In this document: piece after piece, positions 37,070 through 45,973 of the stretch
How positions within the stretch are numbered: position 1 is the first letter of the stretch
Layout of the letters: every line of letters begins with the position of its first letter
Source of the DNA: Marinomonas ushuaiensis DSM 15871
Lineage (GTDB): Bacteria; Pseudomonadota; Gammaproteobacteria; Pseudomonadales; Marinomonadaceae
Direction of reading: 5' to 3'
DNA length: 64,000 nucleotides
Assembly: GCF_000521805.1 (NCBI RefSeq)
Contig: NZ_JAMB01000002.1
Location: forward strand, 186,001 to 250,000
The notes under the pieces: generated by a model
The model's database searches: none
What the model saw: the letters and a program-made list of their open reading frames with translations, nothing else
Told to the model about the DNA's origin: nothing
Translations under genes and position numbers: made by a program

Positions 37070-38110
37070 TTAAGTTTTTTCTACGAAGGCTTTTGCTGAA
37101 TGGATAAAGGCTTCAACGCCTTCTTTTGGCGTTCTAAATGATGTCACTAAACGCACCACACCTTCTCCCCAGCGACCACCGTAAAAGGTAAAATCTTGCT
37201 CCGTTAAATGTTCTGTCATGCCTTTTGGAAAGGTGCAAAATACCATATTCGCTTGAGCCGGTGTATTAATTTTTACACCAGGAATGGTAGCCAAACCATC
37301 TTGCAACAACGCCATCATGCTGTTTGCTTGCTCGGCATTTTTACGCCATAAGTCATCCGTCAGGTACGCTTTCATTTGAGAAGACAACAAACGCATTTTT
37401 GAATGCAAATGACCGCCACGCTTACGACGAAACGCCAAATCCTTCGACAAACTCTTATTGAATACAACAATGGCTTCCGCCGCCATCGTACCGTTTTTCG
37501 TTGCCCCAAATGACAAAATATCGATACCTGCTTTCCAGGTCATTTCTGCAGGAGTACAACCTAAGGCAACCAAAGCATTAGCGAAACGAGCACCATCCAT
37601 ATGAACCGGTAAACCCGCTTCTTTTGCGATATCGGTAATAGCGCGTAGCTCTTCTAAACTATAAACACTACCGACTTCTGTCACTTGAGAAAGACTCACC
37701 GCAGAAGGTTGGCAAGAATGCACATCACCTATTTTGTGATAAGTCAGTGCTTTCAATTTAATTGGGTCGATTTTTGCGTCTTGGCCATCGATTCCAATCA
37801 ATCGCGCCCCACCTGTATAAAACTCAGGCGCAGAACATTCGTCATTTAAAATATGACTTTCTGAATGACACAACACACTGCCCCAACTTGGCGTCATAGC
37901 ACCAAGGCTCAACACATTTGCAGCGGTTCCTGTCGACACCATAAAAACATCAAGATCACACTCAAACAAAGCAGACAACATTTCTGTAACTTCCGCAGTT
38001 ACCTCATCGTTTCCATAAGGCATTGCGTCGCCTTGCGCCGCGTCCATCATTGCTTGAAAAACAGACTCTGACGCGCCCGCTGTATTATCACTGGCAAAAG
38101 TAACCTTCAT
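37070..38110 (-). CDS. Low-specificity L-threonine aldolase
   Basis: A PLP enzyme cleaving threonine or allo-threonine to glycine and acetaldehyde. The 346 residues belong to the beta-eliminating lyase family: ASDNTAGASESVFQAM near the N-terminus, STGTAANVLSLGAM, HMDGARFANALVALG, and the PLP lysine in ILSFGATKNGTMAAEAI. GGAGAC precedes the ATG. The gene lies immediately downstream of the qmcA-nfeD pair but is separated from it by a terminator at 38165-38212. Confidence 0.92.
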   Translation of the reverse strand: MKVTFASDNTAGASESVFQAMMDAAQGDAMPYGNDEVTAEVTEMLSALFECDLDVFMVSTGTAANVLSLGAMTPSWGSVLCHSESHILNDECSAPEFYTGGARLIGIDGQDAKIDPIKLKALTYHKIGDVHSCQPSAVSLSQVTEVGSVYSLEELRAITDIAKEAGLPVHMDGARFANALVALGCTPAEMTWKAGIDILSFGATKNGTMAAEAIVVFNKSLSKDLAFRRKRGGHLHSKMRLLSSQMKAYLTDDLWRKNAEQANSMMALLQDGLATIPGVKINTPAQANMVFCTFPKGMTEHLTEQDFTFYGGRWGEGVVRLVTSFRTPKEGVEAFIHSAKAFVEKT

Positions 38111-38164
38111 TCATTTGTCTCCGTCTATTTGTTATTCATCATTGTCTAAAACTATTTATTAGTA

Positions 38165-38212
38165 GTAACAAAAAAACGCCAAACAGGACAGCTCCCACTT
38201 GGCGTTTTTTCA
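38165..38212 (-). terminator. Terminator of the qmcA-nfeD operon
   Basis: On the minus strand, GAAAAAACGCCAA and TTGGCGTTTTTTT form an 8-bp stem with a 17-base loop and a T-run. It lies about 30 bp after the nfeD-like stop and upstream of the threonine aldolase gene. Confidence 0.82.
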
Positions 38213-38241
38213 ATCATAACTTTGTATTTCAATAAGAAAGA

Positions 38242-38700
38242 CTAAGATTCGACAGTTTTTACATGAAAGGCACCGACTTCGGCATCAATCACTTCAACAC
38301 GAGTGCCCGCTTCAATTGGCGCAGTACAAATCAACTTCCAGTTCACACCAGAATAATGATAAGTCACTGGTGCTGTAGGCGAAACAGACTCTTGTAACAT
38401 AAATTGATGGCCGACCAAATCACCTTGTGCTTTTTTAGGACTCACATCCGATTGCATGCGCTTCAATGGCTGCCAAAGCAACCCAGCAGCAACAAGCGTA
38501 AACACACCGGTACACAAAGACGCACCCAGTACACTGTCTGGTAACAGCCCGGCATACAACAAGATACTTGTTGTAATCGCGGCGACACCAACAAAAAACA
38601 GTACAAAGGTCGCAAAGCCCAACACAACGACTTCGACAACCAGCAAGATCAAACCAATAATAAACAAACTTTCCGCTAGGTTATTGGTTAATAAATCCAT
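38242..38700 (-). CDS. NfeD-like membrane protein (YbbK-type partner of QmcA)
   Basis: The 152 residues have two or three N-terminal membrane segments (LFIIGLILLVVEVVVLGFAT and FVLFFVGVAAITTSILLYAG among them). A C-terminal OB-fold, about residues 95-150, includes GTRVEVIDAEVGAFHVK, the usual NfeD ending. It directly follows the SPFH gene with a 2-bp gap, the standard stomatin/NfeD operon. The pair is thought to organise membrane microdomains and protein quality control. Confidence 0.9.
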   Translation of the reverse strand: MDLLTNNLAESLFIIGLILLVVEVVVLGFATFVLFFVGVAAITTSILLYAGLLPDSVLGASLCTGVFTLVAAGLLWQPLKRMQSDVSPKKAQGDLVGHQFMLQESVSPTAPVTYHYSGVNWKLICTAPIEAGTRVEVIDAEVGAFHVKTVES

Positions 38701-38702
38701 GG

Positions 38703-39641
38703 CTAGCTCCCTTTTGACATTTTCTGAATAATTGTCATTGCCTGAGCAACAACAGAAGCGGCATCTGTACCACCATCAGGTAACAAGACAACAGAAGATT
38801 CTTTCGCAATCGCATGTTTCGCTTCAATGGCTTTCGTCGCCAAATCCAGCTGAATGGCTTTTTGGCCTTCCTCTGTCGCTGCTGCTTCACCGACTTGACG
38901 CAATGACTCTGCTTGAGCGGTAGCAACGGCAACAATCGCCTTCGCTTCACCTTCGGCTCTCAATACTTGTTCTTCTTTGTCAGCTTCCGCTGCCAAAACA
39001 ACAGAGGCTTTTTGACCTTCAGCACGGTTAATCGCTGCTTGGCGATCACCTTCTGATTCCAAAATCTGCGCACGTTTCACACGTTCCGCTTTCATTTGAG
39101 CTTCCATCGCCTCCATAACAGATTGCGGTGGAATGATGTCTTTAATTTCGTAACGTAAAACCTGAATACCCCAAGGACCAGCCGCCTCATTGATCGCTGC
39201 AACGATATTGGTATTCAAAAGATCACGTTCTTCGAATGTTTTATCCAACTCCATTTTACCCAATTCAGAACGCATTGTTGTTTGGGCTAACTGAGTCACA
39301 GCAAAAACATAATTATCTACGCCATATGTCGCTTTGTATGGATCAAGTACGCGAAAATACAATACGCCATCAACATGCAAAGAAATATTATCTTTGGTGA
39401 TAGCACTTTGTTCAGGCACATCAACAGCCTGTTCTTTTAGAGAACGATTTGCAGAAATACGGTCGATAAAAGGGAAGATGAAATTCAGTCCCGCTTCTTT
39501 CGTTGATTGGTACTTACCAAAACGCTCAACCACATACGCCTGATTTTGCGGCACAAACTTGATCGAATTTTTTAGTGCTAACACAACCAACACTAAAACT
39601 AATGTTTGGATGCTTAACAAATAGTGAAGTATTTCTTCCAT
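38703..39641 (-). CDS. qmcA: SPFH/stomatin-like protein, QmcA-type
   Basis: A membrane-anchored SPFH protein of 312 residues. One N-terminal hydrophobic segment (LLSIQTLVLVLVVLAL) is followed by the SPFH domain with VPQNQAYVVERFGKYQ, NFIFPFIDRI and DGVLYFRVLDPYKATYGV. A long helical, Ala/Glu-rich region ends in the oligomerisation tail TDAASVVAQAMTIIQKM. Members assemble into large cages around FtsH or other proteases. Operon with the NfeD-like gene. Confidence 0.93.
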   Translation of the reverse strand: MEEILHYLLSIQTLVLVLVVLALKNSIKFVPQNQAYVVERFGKYQSTKEAGLNFIFPFIDRISANRSLKEQAVDVPEQSAITKDNISLHVDGVLYFRVLDPYKATYGVDNYVFAVTQLAQTTMRSELGKMELDKTFEERDLLNTNIVAAINEAAGPWGIQVLRYEIKDIIPPQSVMEAMEAQMKAERVKRAQILESEGDRQAAINRAEGQKASVVLAAEADKEEQVLRAEGEAKAIVAVATAQAESLRQVGEAAATEEGQKAIQLDLATKAIEAKHAIAKESSVVLLPDGGTDAASVVAQAMTIIQKMSKGS

Positions 39642-39785
39642 AAACCTAACCTTTATTCATTGTAAGACAATATCAAACTTGTATCTTGTGAAAAAAACAT
39701 CCAAGAACACAAGAAAAAACGATTCATAAATCGCTCCCCAGTAGGCACTTTTTAACATCAAAAGTCACCCATAAAAAAAGATAAT

Positions 39786-40970
39786 TTAGCGATTATCAAT
39801 AGCATTTAATACAAGAGTCGCCTGTAAACGACTTTGACCAAAACGAGACATTTTCTCAAACTCATCCCGGGCGATTGGAACATACTGACAATCCAAAGGG
39901 TTTTGCGTGTTATCTTTAGCTTCATAGTCTGGATCATGTACCAAAATACAATGCTCATCGTAGCCTGACATCACTACCCAGTGAGGCGCTTTTTTATCAT
40001 CCATACGAAACGTACTGATCAAAATAATCGCCAACGATCCAGAATAAAAAGCGCCAATCAATTGCTCTAATGGCATTACAGAATAATGAACAGGAACCTT
40101 TGATGTTTCGCATTGCTCAGTAAAACTGTCATGCACTCGTGTGATTACTTCTTTTTTCAAATCATCGCGCACACTATTCACAAACAAAGGCCCTTCTTCA
40201 CTTAACCAGACTTGTGCGGATAAACCACGTTTTTGTGCCGCCAAAGCCAATCCCATTGGATGACAACCACCATGGCCTGATGTCATAAAAATCGTTGTGG
40301 CTTCGCGCCAAATCTCCAACTCATCATTGGGTGTGGCTTGATACTCCGGATGCAGCGCCGACAACACCATTTGCAGTGACGCAGGCCCACAGGTAAAAGG
40401 CGTCCCTTGTGCCAACCAAGGCAAAGGTCGAGCCGTTTGCTCGCTACTCACATGGCGCAACGGCTTTTGCATACGGATCGCGTCTGTTTGGTCTTCGTAA
40501 TACGCGTCATAATGACCAAACTCGCGGTATCCCATTGTGCGATACAGAGTGATGGCGTTTTTGTTTACGTCACTGACTTCTAAACGTAGTAAGTTTTTAC
40601 CTTTTTTAATGGCTTTTTGTTCGCACGCTTGAATCAAGGCTTTACCAATCCCTAAACCACGCGCCTGAGGCGATACAGCAAGAGAATACAAACGCGCCAA
40701 CCTTGTACCTTGCCTAAGATGCAGTAAAGCGTAACCAAGCAAACTCTGGCCTTCTCCAGCCGCCACCAACAAAGACGACCCTGCGCTGCTAATCGCCCGA
40801 CGAAAACTACGACGACTCAAACGGTCACCAGAAAATGCACTTTCTTCCAACGCCAACAGAGCGTTTACATCCTCTATTGTCGCAGAGCGAATCTCTAAGT
40901 TCGAAGTCATGGAATTAGAAACTGAATTGCCAGTTATTGTATTGCTTACGGCCGTGTTGCTTGTTGTCAT
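39786..40970 (-). CDS. GNAT acetyltransferase fused to a C39-like cysteine peptidase
   Basis: A two-domain protein of 394 residues. The N-terminal part (about 25-170) is a RimI-type GNAT domain with the acetyl-CoA loop QARGLGIGKALI and LRLEVSDVNKNAITLYRTMGY. The C-terminal part (about 185-390) is a C39-like peptidase with the nucleophile in GTPFTCGPASLQMVLSAL and His/Asp in APHWVVMSGYDEHCILVHDPDYEA. No ABC or membrane segment is present, unlike classic bacteriocin C39 exporters. It is divergent, across 293 bp, from a RimK-like ATP-grasp ligase. The family is annotated but, as far as I know, has no assigned substrate. The start is near an Asn/Ser/Thr-rich N-terminus of about 25 residues; a later Met could be the true start. 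Confidence 0.88.
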   Translation of the reverse strand: MTTSNTAVSNTITGNSVSNSMTSNLEIRSATIEDVNALLALEESAFSGDRLSRRSFRRAISSAGSSLLVAAGEGQSLLGYALLHLRQGTRLARLYSLAVSPQARGLGIGKALIQACEQKAIKKGKNLLRLEVSDVNKNAITLYRTMGYREFGHYDAYYEDQTDAIRMQKPLRHVSSEQTARPLPWLAQGTPFTCGPASLQMVLSALHPEYQATPNDELEIWREATTIFMTSGHGGCHPMGLALAAQKRGLSAQVWLSEEGPLFVNSVRDDLKKEVITRVHDSFTEQCETSKVPVHYSVMPLEQLIGAFYSGSLAIILISTFRMDDKKAPHWVVMSGYDEHCILVHDPDYEAKDNTQNPLDCQYVPIARDEFEKMSRFGQSRLQATLVLNAIDNR

Positions 40971-41263
40971 TAGATCGCCTCAGAAAAGGGCAAAGAGTCG
41001 CTAGAATCGTTCCGTTAAAACATGGAATAAGTCGGAAAAGAACGATAGAAATTTTCGCGCATTTTAGGACCAAACTTCATAAAAAGATAGCTTAATATTT
41101 AATCAAAAAAATATTTATTTTTACGATAAAAACGATTGTTAAAAGAGAGAAACAAGCGCAATATCCGCTCAAATTAAAAGCACATAAAAACGGCTGAAAC
41201 GCCCTTCAACAAGGCAACACAAGCAAATCAAATAGATTCTATTGAGAAGGAAAAGCAAAGCCA

Positions 41264-42739
41264 ATGTCACAGACGTACATTGTTGTTGATCAGGCCAAAG
41301 ATTGGTCAGCGTTTTTACCCAGTGATCGAGTGATCACCTTTACCCAATACTTAAACTTGGCGACCAAAAGCCAAGGACGAACACGCATTATCAACCTATG
41401 TAAAAGCAGCAAATATCTGTCTGATGGATATTACTGCTCTCTGTTGGCAGAAAGCCGTGGTCATCACGTTATGCCTTCTGTTCGTGCCTTAAACGACATC
41501 AGCAAAAAAACACTGTACGAAATGCAAGTCGCGCAATTATTGCCTGCGCTTGCGCAAAAATTGGGCACACCAGAAACGCCAACCGAACTGAGCTTCCACT
41601 GTGTATTTGGCAAAAGTACGCAACCAGAGATGAAAGAATTCGCACGTAAAATGTTCGAAGCCTTCGCCTGTCCAGTGTTAGAAGTGAAATTAAAATTCCG
41701 TAAAACCTGGCAAGTGAGTGATTTGCAAATCACTTCTCACAAGAATTTAAACGACGAAGAAGAAACCTTATTCGCAGAATCATTAGAAGCCTTCAGCACT
41801 AAGGTATGGAACAAAAGCCGTGCCTTGCGTACCGCGAAATTTGACTTGGCGATGCTGGTAAACCCAGACGAAGCAATGCCGCCAAGTGACGCACAAGCGT
41901 TGAAAAAATTCGTACAGGCAGGCAAACAACTTGGCATCCAAGTCGACATGATTGGACCAAAAGACATCATGCGCTTGCCAGAATACGATGGCCTTTTCAT
42001 TCGTGAAACCACCAACATAGACCACCACACTTACCGCTTCGCGAAAAAAGCCGAAGCCGCAGGTTTGGTCGTCATGGACGACCCGCAATCTATCATGCGC
42101 TGTACCAATAAGGTGTACTTGGCGGATCTATTTAATACCCATAAAGTACCATGTCCAAAAACACGCATCGTACACAAGGGTGAAAAAGACGTAGAAAAAG
42201 CATTAGAAGCCGTCATCAACTACCCAATGGTAGTAAAAATACCTGACGGCGCGTTTTCAAAAGGTGTGATCAAAGCGGAAAACCGCGCGGCGCTGACAGA
42301 GAGTCTAAACACGCTATTCAAAAAATCGTCTTTGTTATTGGTACAAGAATACCTTTACACCGAATTCGACTGGCGTATTGGCGTGTTAAACAACAAACCC
42401 ATCTTTGCTTGTCGTTATTACATGGTGAAAAATCACTGGCAGATTTACCAACACAGTGAAACCAAAAGCCAAAGTGGTGGTTTTGATACATTACCCACCT
42501 TTGAAGTGCCAAGGCGCGTCTTACAAGCCGCGATTGCTGCAACCAAACCGATTGGCGATGGTTTATATGGCGTTGATGTAAAAGAAATTAATGGCCGTGG
42601 TTACGTTATCGAAGTAAACGACAACCCAAGTATTGACCGAGGCGTAGAAGACAAATACCTAGGCGACGAGCTCTACATGCACATCATGTCGGAATTCTTA
42701 CGTCGCATGCAGCTGAAACGCAGCGACACACTAAGCTAA
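41264..42739 (+). CDS. RimK-like ATP-grasp peptide ligase with N-terminal extension
   Basis: The 491 residues comprise an N-terminal RimK-like domain (about 1-200) and a C-terminal ATP-grasp domain (about 270-490). Signatures include MRCTNKVYLADLF, YPMVVKIPDGAFSKGVIKA, LLVQEYLYTEFDWRIGVLN, YGVDVKEING and the magnesium-binding EVNDNPSID. RimK enzymes add glutamate to a protein C-terminus; this larger subgroup is uncharacterised. AGAAGGAAAAGC precedes the ATG. It faces away from the GNAT-C39 fusion gene. A clear terminator follows at 42773-42814. Confidence 0.88.
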   Translation: MSQTYIVVDQAKDWSAFLPSDRVITFTQYLNLATKSQGRTRIINLCKSSKYLSDGYYCSLLAESRGHHVMPSVRALNDISKKTLYEMQVAQLLPALAQKLGTPETPTELSFHCVFGKSTQPEMKEFARKMFEAFACPVLEVKLKFRKTWQVSDLQITSHKNLNDEEETLFAESLEAFSTKVWNKSRALRTAKFDLAMLVNPDEAMPPSDAQALKKFVQAGKQLGIQVDMIGPKDIMRLPEYDGLFIRETTNIDHHTYRFAKKAEAAGLVVMDDPQSIMRCTNKVYLADLFNTHKVPCPKTRIVHKGEKDVEKALEAVINYPMVVKIPDGAFSKGVIKAENRAALTESLNTLFKKSSLLLVQEYLYTEFDWRIGVLNNKPIFACRYYMVKNHWQIYQHSETKSQSGGFDTLPTFEVPRRVLQAAIAATKPIGDGLYGVDVKEINGRGYVIEVNDNPSIDRGVEDKYLGDELYMHIMSEFLRRMQLKRSDTLS

Positions 42740-42772
42740 CGTCTTAGTCTTTTGAAAGAAACAAAATCAAAA

Positions 42773-42814
42773 ACAAAAAAGGCGGATCATCAAAAATGAG
42801 CCGCCTTTTTTACT
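42773..42814 (+). terminator. Bidirectional terminator after the ATP-grasp gene
   Basis: AAAAAAGGCGG-N16-CCGCCTTTTTT forms a strong hairpin flanked by A- and T-runs, between two convergent genes. Confidence 0.87.
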
Positions 42815-42863
42815 GTAATTAAGGTTCCTATGAACCGATCGAATCATCAATTACAGGTTCGAA

Positions 42864-43745
42864 TTACTTCTCTAATTTAGTGAAGTAATCGAAAACAACT
42901 GGTACATCGTGCTGACCTAAACCTGCATCAACTGCAGCTTGTAGACCTTTAGAAGTACCTTCAGCGATTAAAGATTCAGTGCCTAAGTCTTTAACCATTT
43001 CTAGGAAGTAACCTAAATCTTTGTTTGCATTCGCAATAGAGAAACCTAATTTCTCTTCGCCATCTACAGCGTAAGCTTTAGTGAACTGCATGAATGGTGA
43101 GTTAGATGGACCAGCAGACATGATGTCGAACAATTGTTGGCCATCAACACCAGCAGCTTTAGCAACAGCAAATGCTTGTGACATTGCAGTAACCGTCGTC
43201 ATCCCCATGAAGTTGTTGATCAATTTAGTCGTGTGACCTGCACCCAACGCGCCAAGGTGGAAAACGTTCTCGCCTTGCTCGTCTAGTACTGGCTTAACTT
43301 TGTTAAACGTCTCAAGATCACCAGCCGCCATAATGTTTAACAAACCATCTTTAGCATGAGCAGGAGTACGACCCAAAGGCGCGTCGATCATGCCAACACC
43401 TTTAGCAGCAAGATCAGCACCAATTTTGCGAGTAGAAGCTGGGATAGAAGTACCGAAGTCGATTAAAACAGAACCTTCTTTCATACCAGCCATAACACCG
43501 TTGTCACCGTAAACAACAGCTTCAACAACATTTGAAGTAGTAAGAGCAAGCATTACGATGTCGCTTTTTTCAGCTAGCTCTTTACCTGTAGCGGCTTCAG
43601 TAGCATTACCACGAGCAAGAACTGCCGCAACAGCATCTTTATTAAGATCCATTACATTTACTTGAAAACCACGCGTCTGTAGGTTTTCAACCATGTTGCC
43701 GCCCATAAGGCCTAGACCGATAAAACCGATAACTGGCTTTGTCAT
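42864..43745 (-). CDS. NAD(P)-dependent beta-hydroxyacid dehydrogenase (3-hydroxyisobutyrate/sulfolactaldehyde reductase-like)
   Basis: An oxidoreductase of 293 residues that interconverts a short beta-hydroxyacid or aldehyde. The Rossmann start is GFIGLGLMGGNMVENL; an Asp at the end of the second strand (VMDLN) favours NAD(H). The catalytic lysine is in HTTKLINNF. The substrate loop reads APLGRTPAHAKDGLL, not the SGG form of GarR and 3-hydroxyisobutyrate dehydrogenase, and resembles the GRTS loop of YihU, the sulfolactaldehyde reductase. The aldehyde dehydrogenase gene aldA lies about 0.8 kb upstream on the same strand. The true substrate is open. Confidence 0.85.
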   Translation of the reverse strand: MTKPVIGFIGLGLMGGNMVENLQTRGFQVNVMDLNKDAVAAVLARGNATEAATGKELAEKSDIVMLALTTSNVVEAVVYGDNGVMAGMKEGSVLIDFGTSIPASTRKIGADLAAKGVGMIDAPLGRTPAHAKDGLLNIMAAGDLETFNKVKPVLDEQGENVFHLGALGAGHTTKLINNFMGMTTVTAMSQAFAVAKAAGVDGQQLFDIMSAGPSNSPFMQFTKAYAVDGEEKLGFSIANANKDLGYFLEMVKDLGTESLIAEGTSKGLQAAVDAGLGQHDVPVVFDYFTKLEK

Positions 43746-44239
43746 AACTAACTCCTAGCTAAATTTATTGTGTGTGTAAGTTAATGGTGCGATAAATTAA
43801 CCTAAATCTTATTGTATTACAATTTAAAAATATAAAGCCCACATATTACTTACTAAAAGATAATTTTTAAAAAAGCACAAAAATAGCAAGAAATAAGGAT
43901 TGAAAACAATAAATTGTCAGTACAAAGCAATATGATAGGTGTATCTAGGAAATGATGCTTTATTTAGAGCAATGGAATGGTGTTAAAACAAGGAATATAA
44001 AAAGGTTTTGTATGATAAAAAAGCAATGAATCTACAAGGAGTTAGAGACTTAAACGGGTACTTTATTAAAAGATAAAAGATAAAAGATAAAAGATAAAAG
44101 ATAAAAGATAAAAGATAAAAGATAAAAGATAAAACACAATAAATAGTAAAAACTATAGAATTGTTATTTTTAATCGATTTAACATTTTATATTTGTTGCT
44201 CTAATGTAAACCCATCACACAATAAACAGGTATAACACC
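43746..44239. other. Intergenic interval with a 7-bp tandem repeat
   Basis: A+T-rich DNA upstream of the beta-hydroxyacid dehydrogenase gene. It holds the tandem repeat at 44067-44134 (separate entry). No intact gene was recognised before the possible small ORF at 44240. The first 100 bases should hold the dehydrogenase promoter. Confidence 0.5.
44067..44134. repeat. Tandem repeat, 7-bp unit TAAAAGA x 9.7
   Basis: Nine perfect copies of TAAAAGA followed by TAAAA, with no mismatch over 68 bp. It lies 105 bp before the possible 42-residue ORF and 322 bp upstream of the dehydrogenase start. A perfect short repeat of this length is prone to slipped-strand changes; lying outside a gene, it would act through promoter spacing if at all. 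Confidence 0.95.
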
Positions 44240-44368
44240 ATGAAGAAAATAATTCAAAAACTACAAAAAAAGTATGCACTAAAAAAAGTCCATAGAGAAA
44301 AAATTACTGCAGAGACAGTCTGTAATTACAGTAATAACTACTATGGCGATAGAAATTGTACAAAATAG
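44240..44368 (+). CDS. Possible 42-residue peptide, basic N-terminus and two-cysteine tail
   Basis: A short plus-strand frame starting ATGAAGAAA and ending TAG. The product begins MKKIIQKLQKKYALKKVHRE and ends CNYSNNYYGDRNCTK, so a lysine-rich helix is followed by a polar Asn/Tyr segment bounded by two cysteines 12 residues apart. A promoter-like TATATT at 44190 and CAGGT 11 bases before the ATG are weak support. No relatives are recognised; it could be a small secreted or modified peptide, or noise in A+T-rich DNA. Confidence 0.3.
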   Translation: MKKIIQKLQKKYALKKVHREKITAETVCNYSNNYYGDRNCTK

Positions 44369-44453
44369 ACTACAGCCTTAGACCACACCTGATAAGAACA
44401 AATGTGAAAACACTGTCATTGAAGGGATGACGTTTTTTGAAATGTCATGGGGT

Positions 44454-44493
44454 AAATCAAAAAATCCTCGTTAACTTTTATTAACGAGGATGA
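44454..44493 (-). terminator. Terminator of aldA
   Basis: An 11-bp stem ATCCTCGTTAA-N6-TTAACGAGGAT. Read on the minus strand it is followed by TTTTTTGA, about 40 bp after the aldA stop. Confidence 0.85.
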
Positions 44494-44533
44494 GTTTTAA
44501 TAGTCACAAGCTAGTTAGCTTAACATTTAGTCA

Positions 44534-45973
44534 TTACGACTGAATGTAGACGACATGCGTACTGGTGTATTCATACAGACCATGCTTACCATCTGCACCA
44601 CCAATACCTGATTTTTTAACACCAGCGTGGAAACCTTGCATCGCCTCAAAATTCTCGCGGTTTATATAAGTCTCACCAAAGTTTAGCTCTCGCATTGCTT
44701 GCATGGCTTTGGATAAATCACGAGTATAAATTGAAGACGTTAGACCATATTCACAATCATTGGCATGGGTTATAGCTTCATCAAGGCTTTCAACCACTTG
44801 GATAGGCAAAACCGGACCAAAGGTTTCTTTACGCATTATAGTCATCGACATATCACAATGACTCAAAACAGTAGGCTGGAAGAAATGCCCTTTACCAAGC
44901 TCAGCAACTTTACCGCCACACTCTAATTTAGCACCCTGTTTAATGGCTGTTTCAACACTTTGCGCTATTTTTTTCAGGCTGGTTTCATTAATGATAGGCC
45001 CCATCACAACATCTTTTGTCTGTAGTGGATCACCATAGGTCACCTGCTCCATTTGTTCAGTCATGCGTTTAATAAACTCATCTGCTATGCCACTTTGAAC
45101 ATATACGCGTTCTGTACAGTTACAGACCTGACCTGAGTTAATCACTCGAGAATCACAAATCGCTTTTACGGCTAAGTCTAAATCAGCGTCATCTAACACG
45201 ATGGCAGGCGCTTTACCGCCAAGTTCTAGATTCACCTTAGTGATATTCTTAGCCGCTGCCGCCATGATTTTTTCACCTGTTGAGACACTTCCGGTAAAAC
45301 TAATCATATCGACATTAGGCGACTCACTCAGCTGTGCCCCAACTTGTCCAGTACCACAAACAAGATTAAACACACCTTTAGGCAGAGATGTTTCCGCTAA
45401 AAGCTTAGTAAATTCATGACAATTATTCGGGGTTTCTTCACTCGGCTTAATAACAATAGTATTACCTGTTACTAACGCTGGCGCCATTTTTCGTGCAATC
45501 AAAAAGAATGGAAAATTCCACGGTAAAATACCAGCAACAACACCAACGGGTTTACGTAACAAAAATATATTTTCGTTCTCTCTATCGCTGGTGATAACTT
45601 CACCTTCAATACGTCTCGCCCATTCAGCCATGTAGTCTAAATAATCTGCGGTGAAATTCACCTCGACTTCTGCAAGAGGAAGCACTTTACCTTGCTCTTC
45701 AGAAATCACTTTTGCTAAACGAGGTACATGCTCGCGAATTTTAGCCGCTATTTCTTTTAAATAACCAGCTCGCTCTATAGCGGGTTTACGAGACCATGAT
45801 AACTGTGCCTTACGGGCTGCATCGACAGCACTATCAACATCACTTTGTGAAGACGAAGGCGAATAGGATATCAAGGCCTCTGTAGAAGGGTTTCTCACTT
45901 CGATATGAACATCAGTATGACAAAACTCACCATTAATAAAATTTTGATGAGTAGGAACATTATTTTTTTTCAT
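44534..45973 (-). CDS. aldA: Aldehyde dehydrogenase AldA-like (lactaldehyde/glycolaldehyde dehydrogenase)
   Basis: An NAD-dependent aldehyde dehydrogenase. The 479 residues are the same length as E. coli AldA and similar throughout, for example PSTEALISYSP, GILPWNFPFFLIARKMAPAL, TGSVSTGEKIMAAAAKNITK, catalytic Glu in LELGGKAPAIV, catalytic Cys in INSGQVCNCTERV, and NRENFEAMQGFHAG near the end. AldA oxidises lactaldehyde and glycolaldehyde. In this context it could also serve the product of the beta-hydroxyacid dehydrogenase downstream. Own terminator at 44454-44493, so not obviously in an operon. Confidence 0.93.
   Translation of the reverse strand: MKKNNVPTHQNFINGEFCHTDVHIEVRNPSTEALISYSPSSSQSDVDSAVDAARKAQLSWSRKPAIERAGYLKEIAAKIREHVPRLAKVISEEQGKVLPLAEVEVNFTADYLDYMAEWARRIEGEVITSDRENENIFLLRKPVGVVAGILPWNFPFFLIARKMAPALVTGNTIVIKPSEETPNNCHEFTKLLAETSLPKGVFNLVCGTGQVGAQLSESPNVDMISFTGSVSTGEKIMAAAAKNITKVNLELGGKAPAIVLDDADLDLAVKAICDSRVINSGQVCNCTERVYVQSGIADEFIKRMTEQMEQVTYGDPLQTKDVVMGPIINETSLKKIAQSVETAIKQGAKLECGGKVAELGKGHFFQPTVLSHCDMSMTIMRKETFGPVLPIQVVESLDEAITHANDCEYGLTSSIYTRDLSKAMQAMRELNFGETYINRENFEAMQGFHAGVKKSGIGGADGKHGLYEYTSTHVVYIQS

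Noticed and set aside
44067..44134. CRISPR-like array
   Set aside because: The unit is 7 bp with no spacers; it is a simple tandem repeat.
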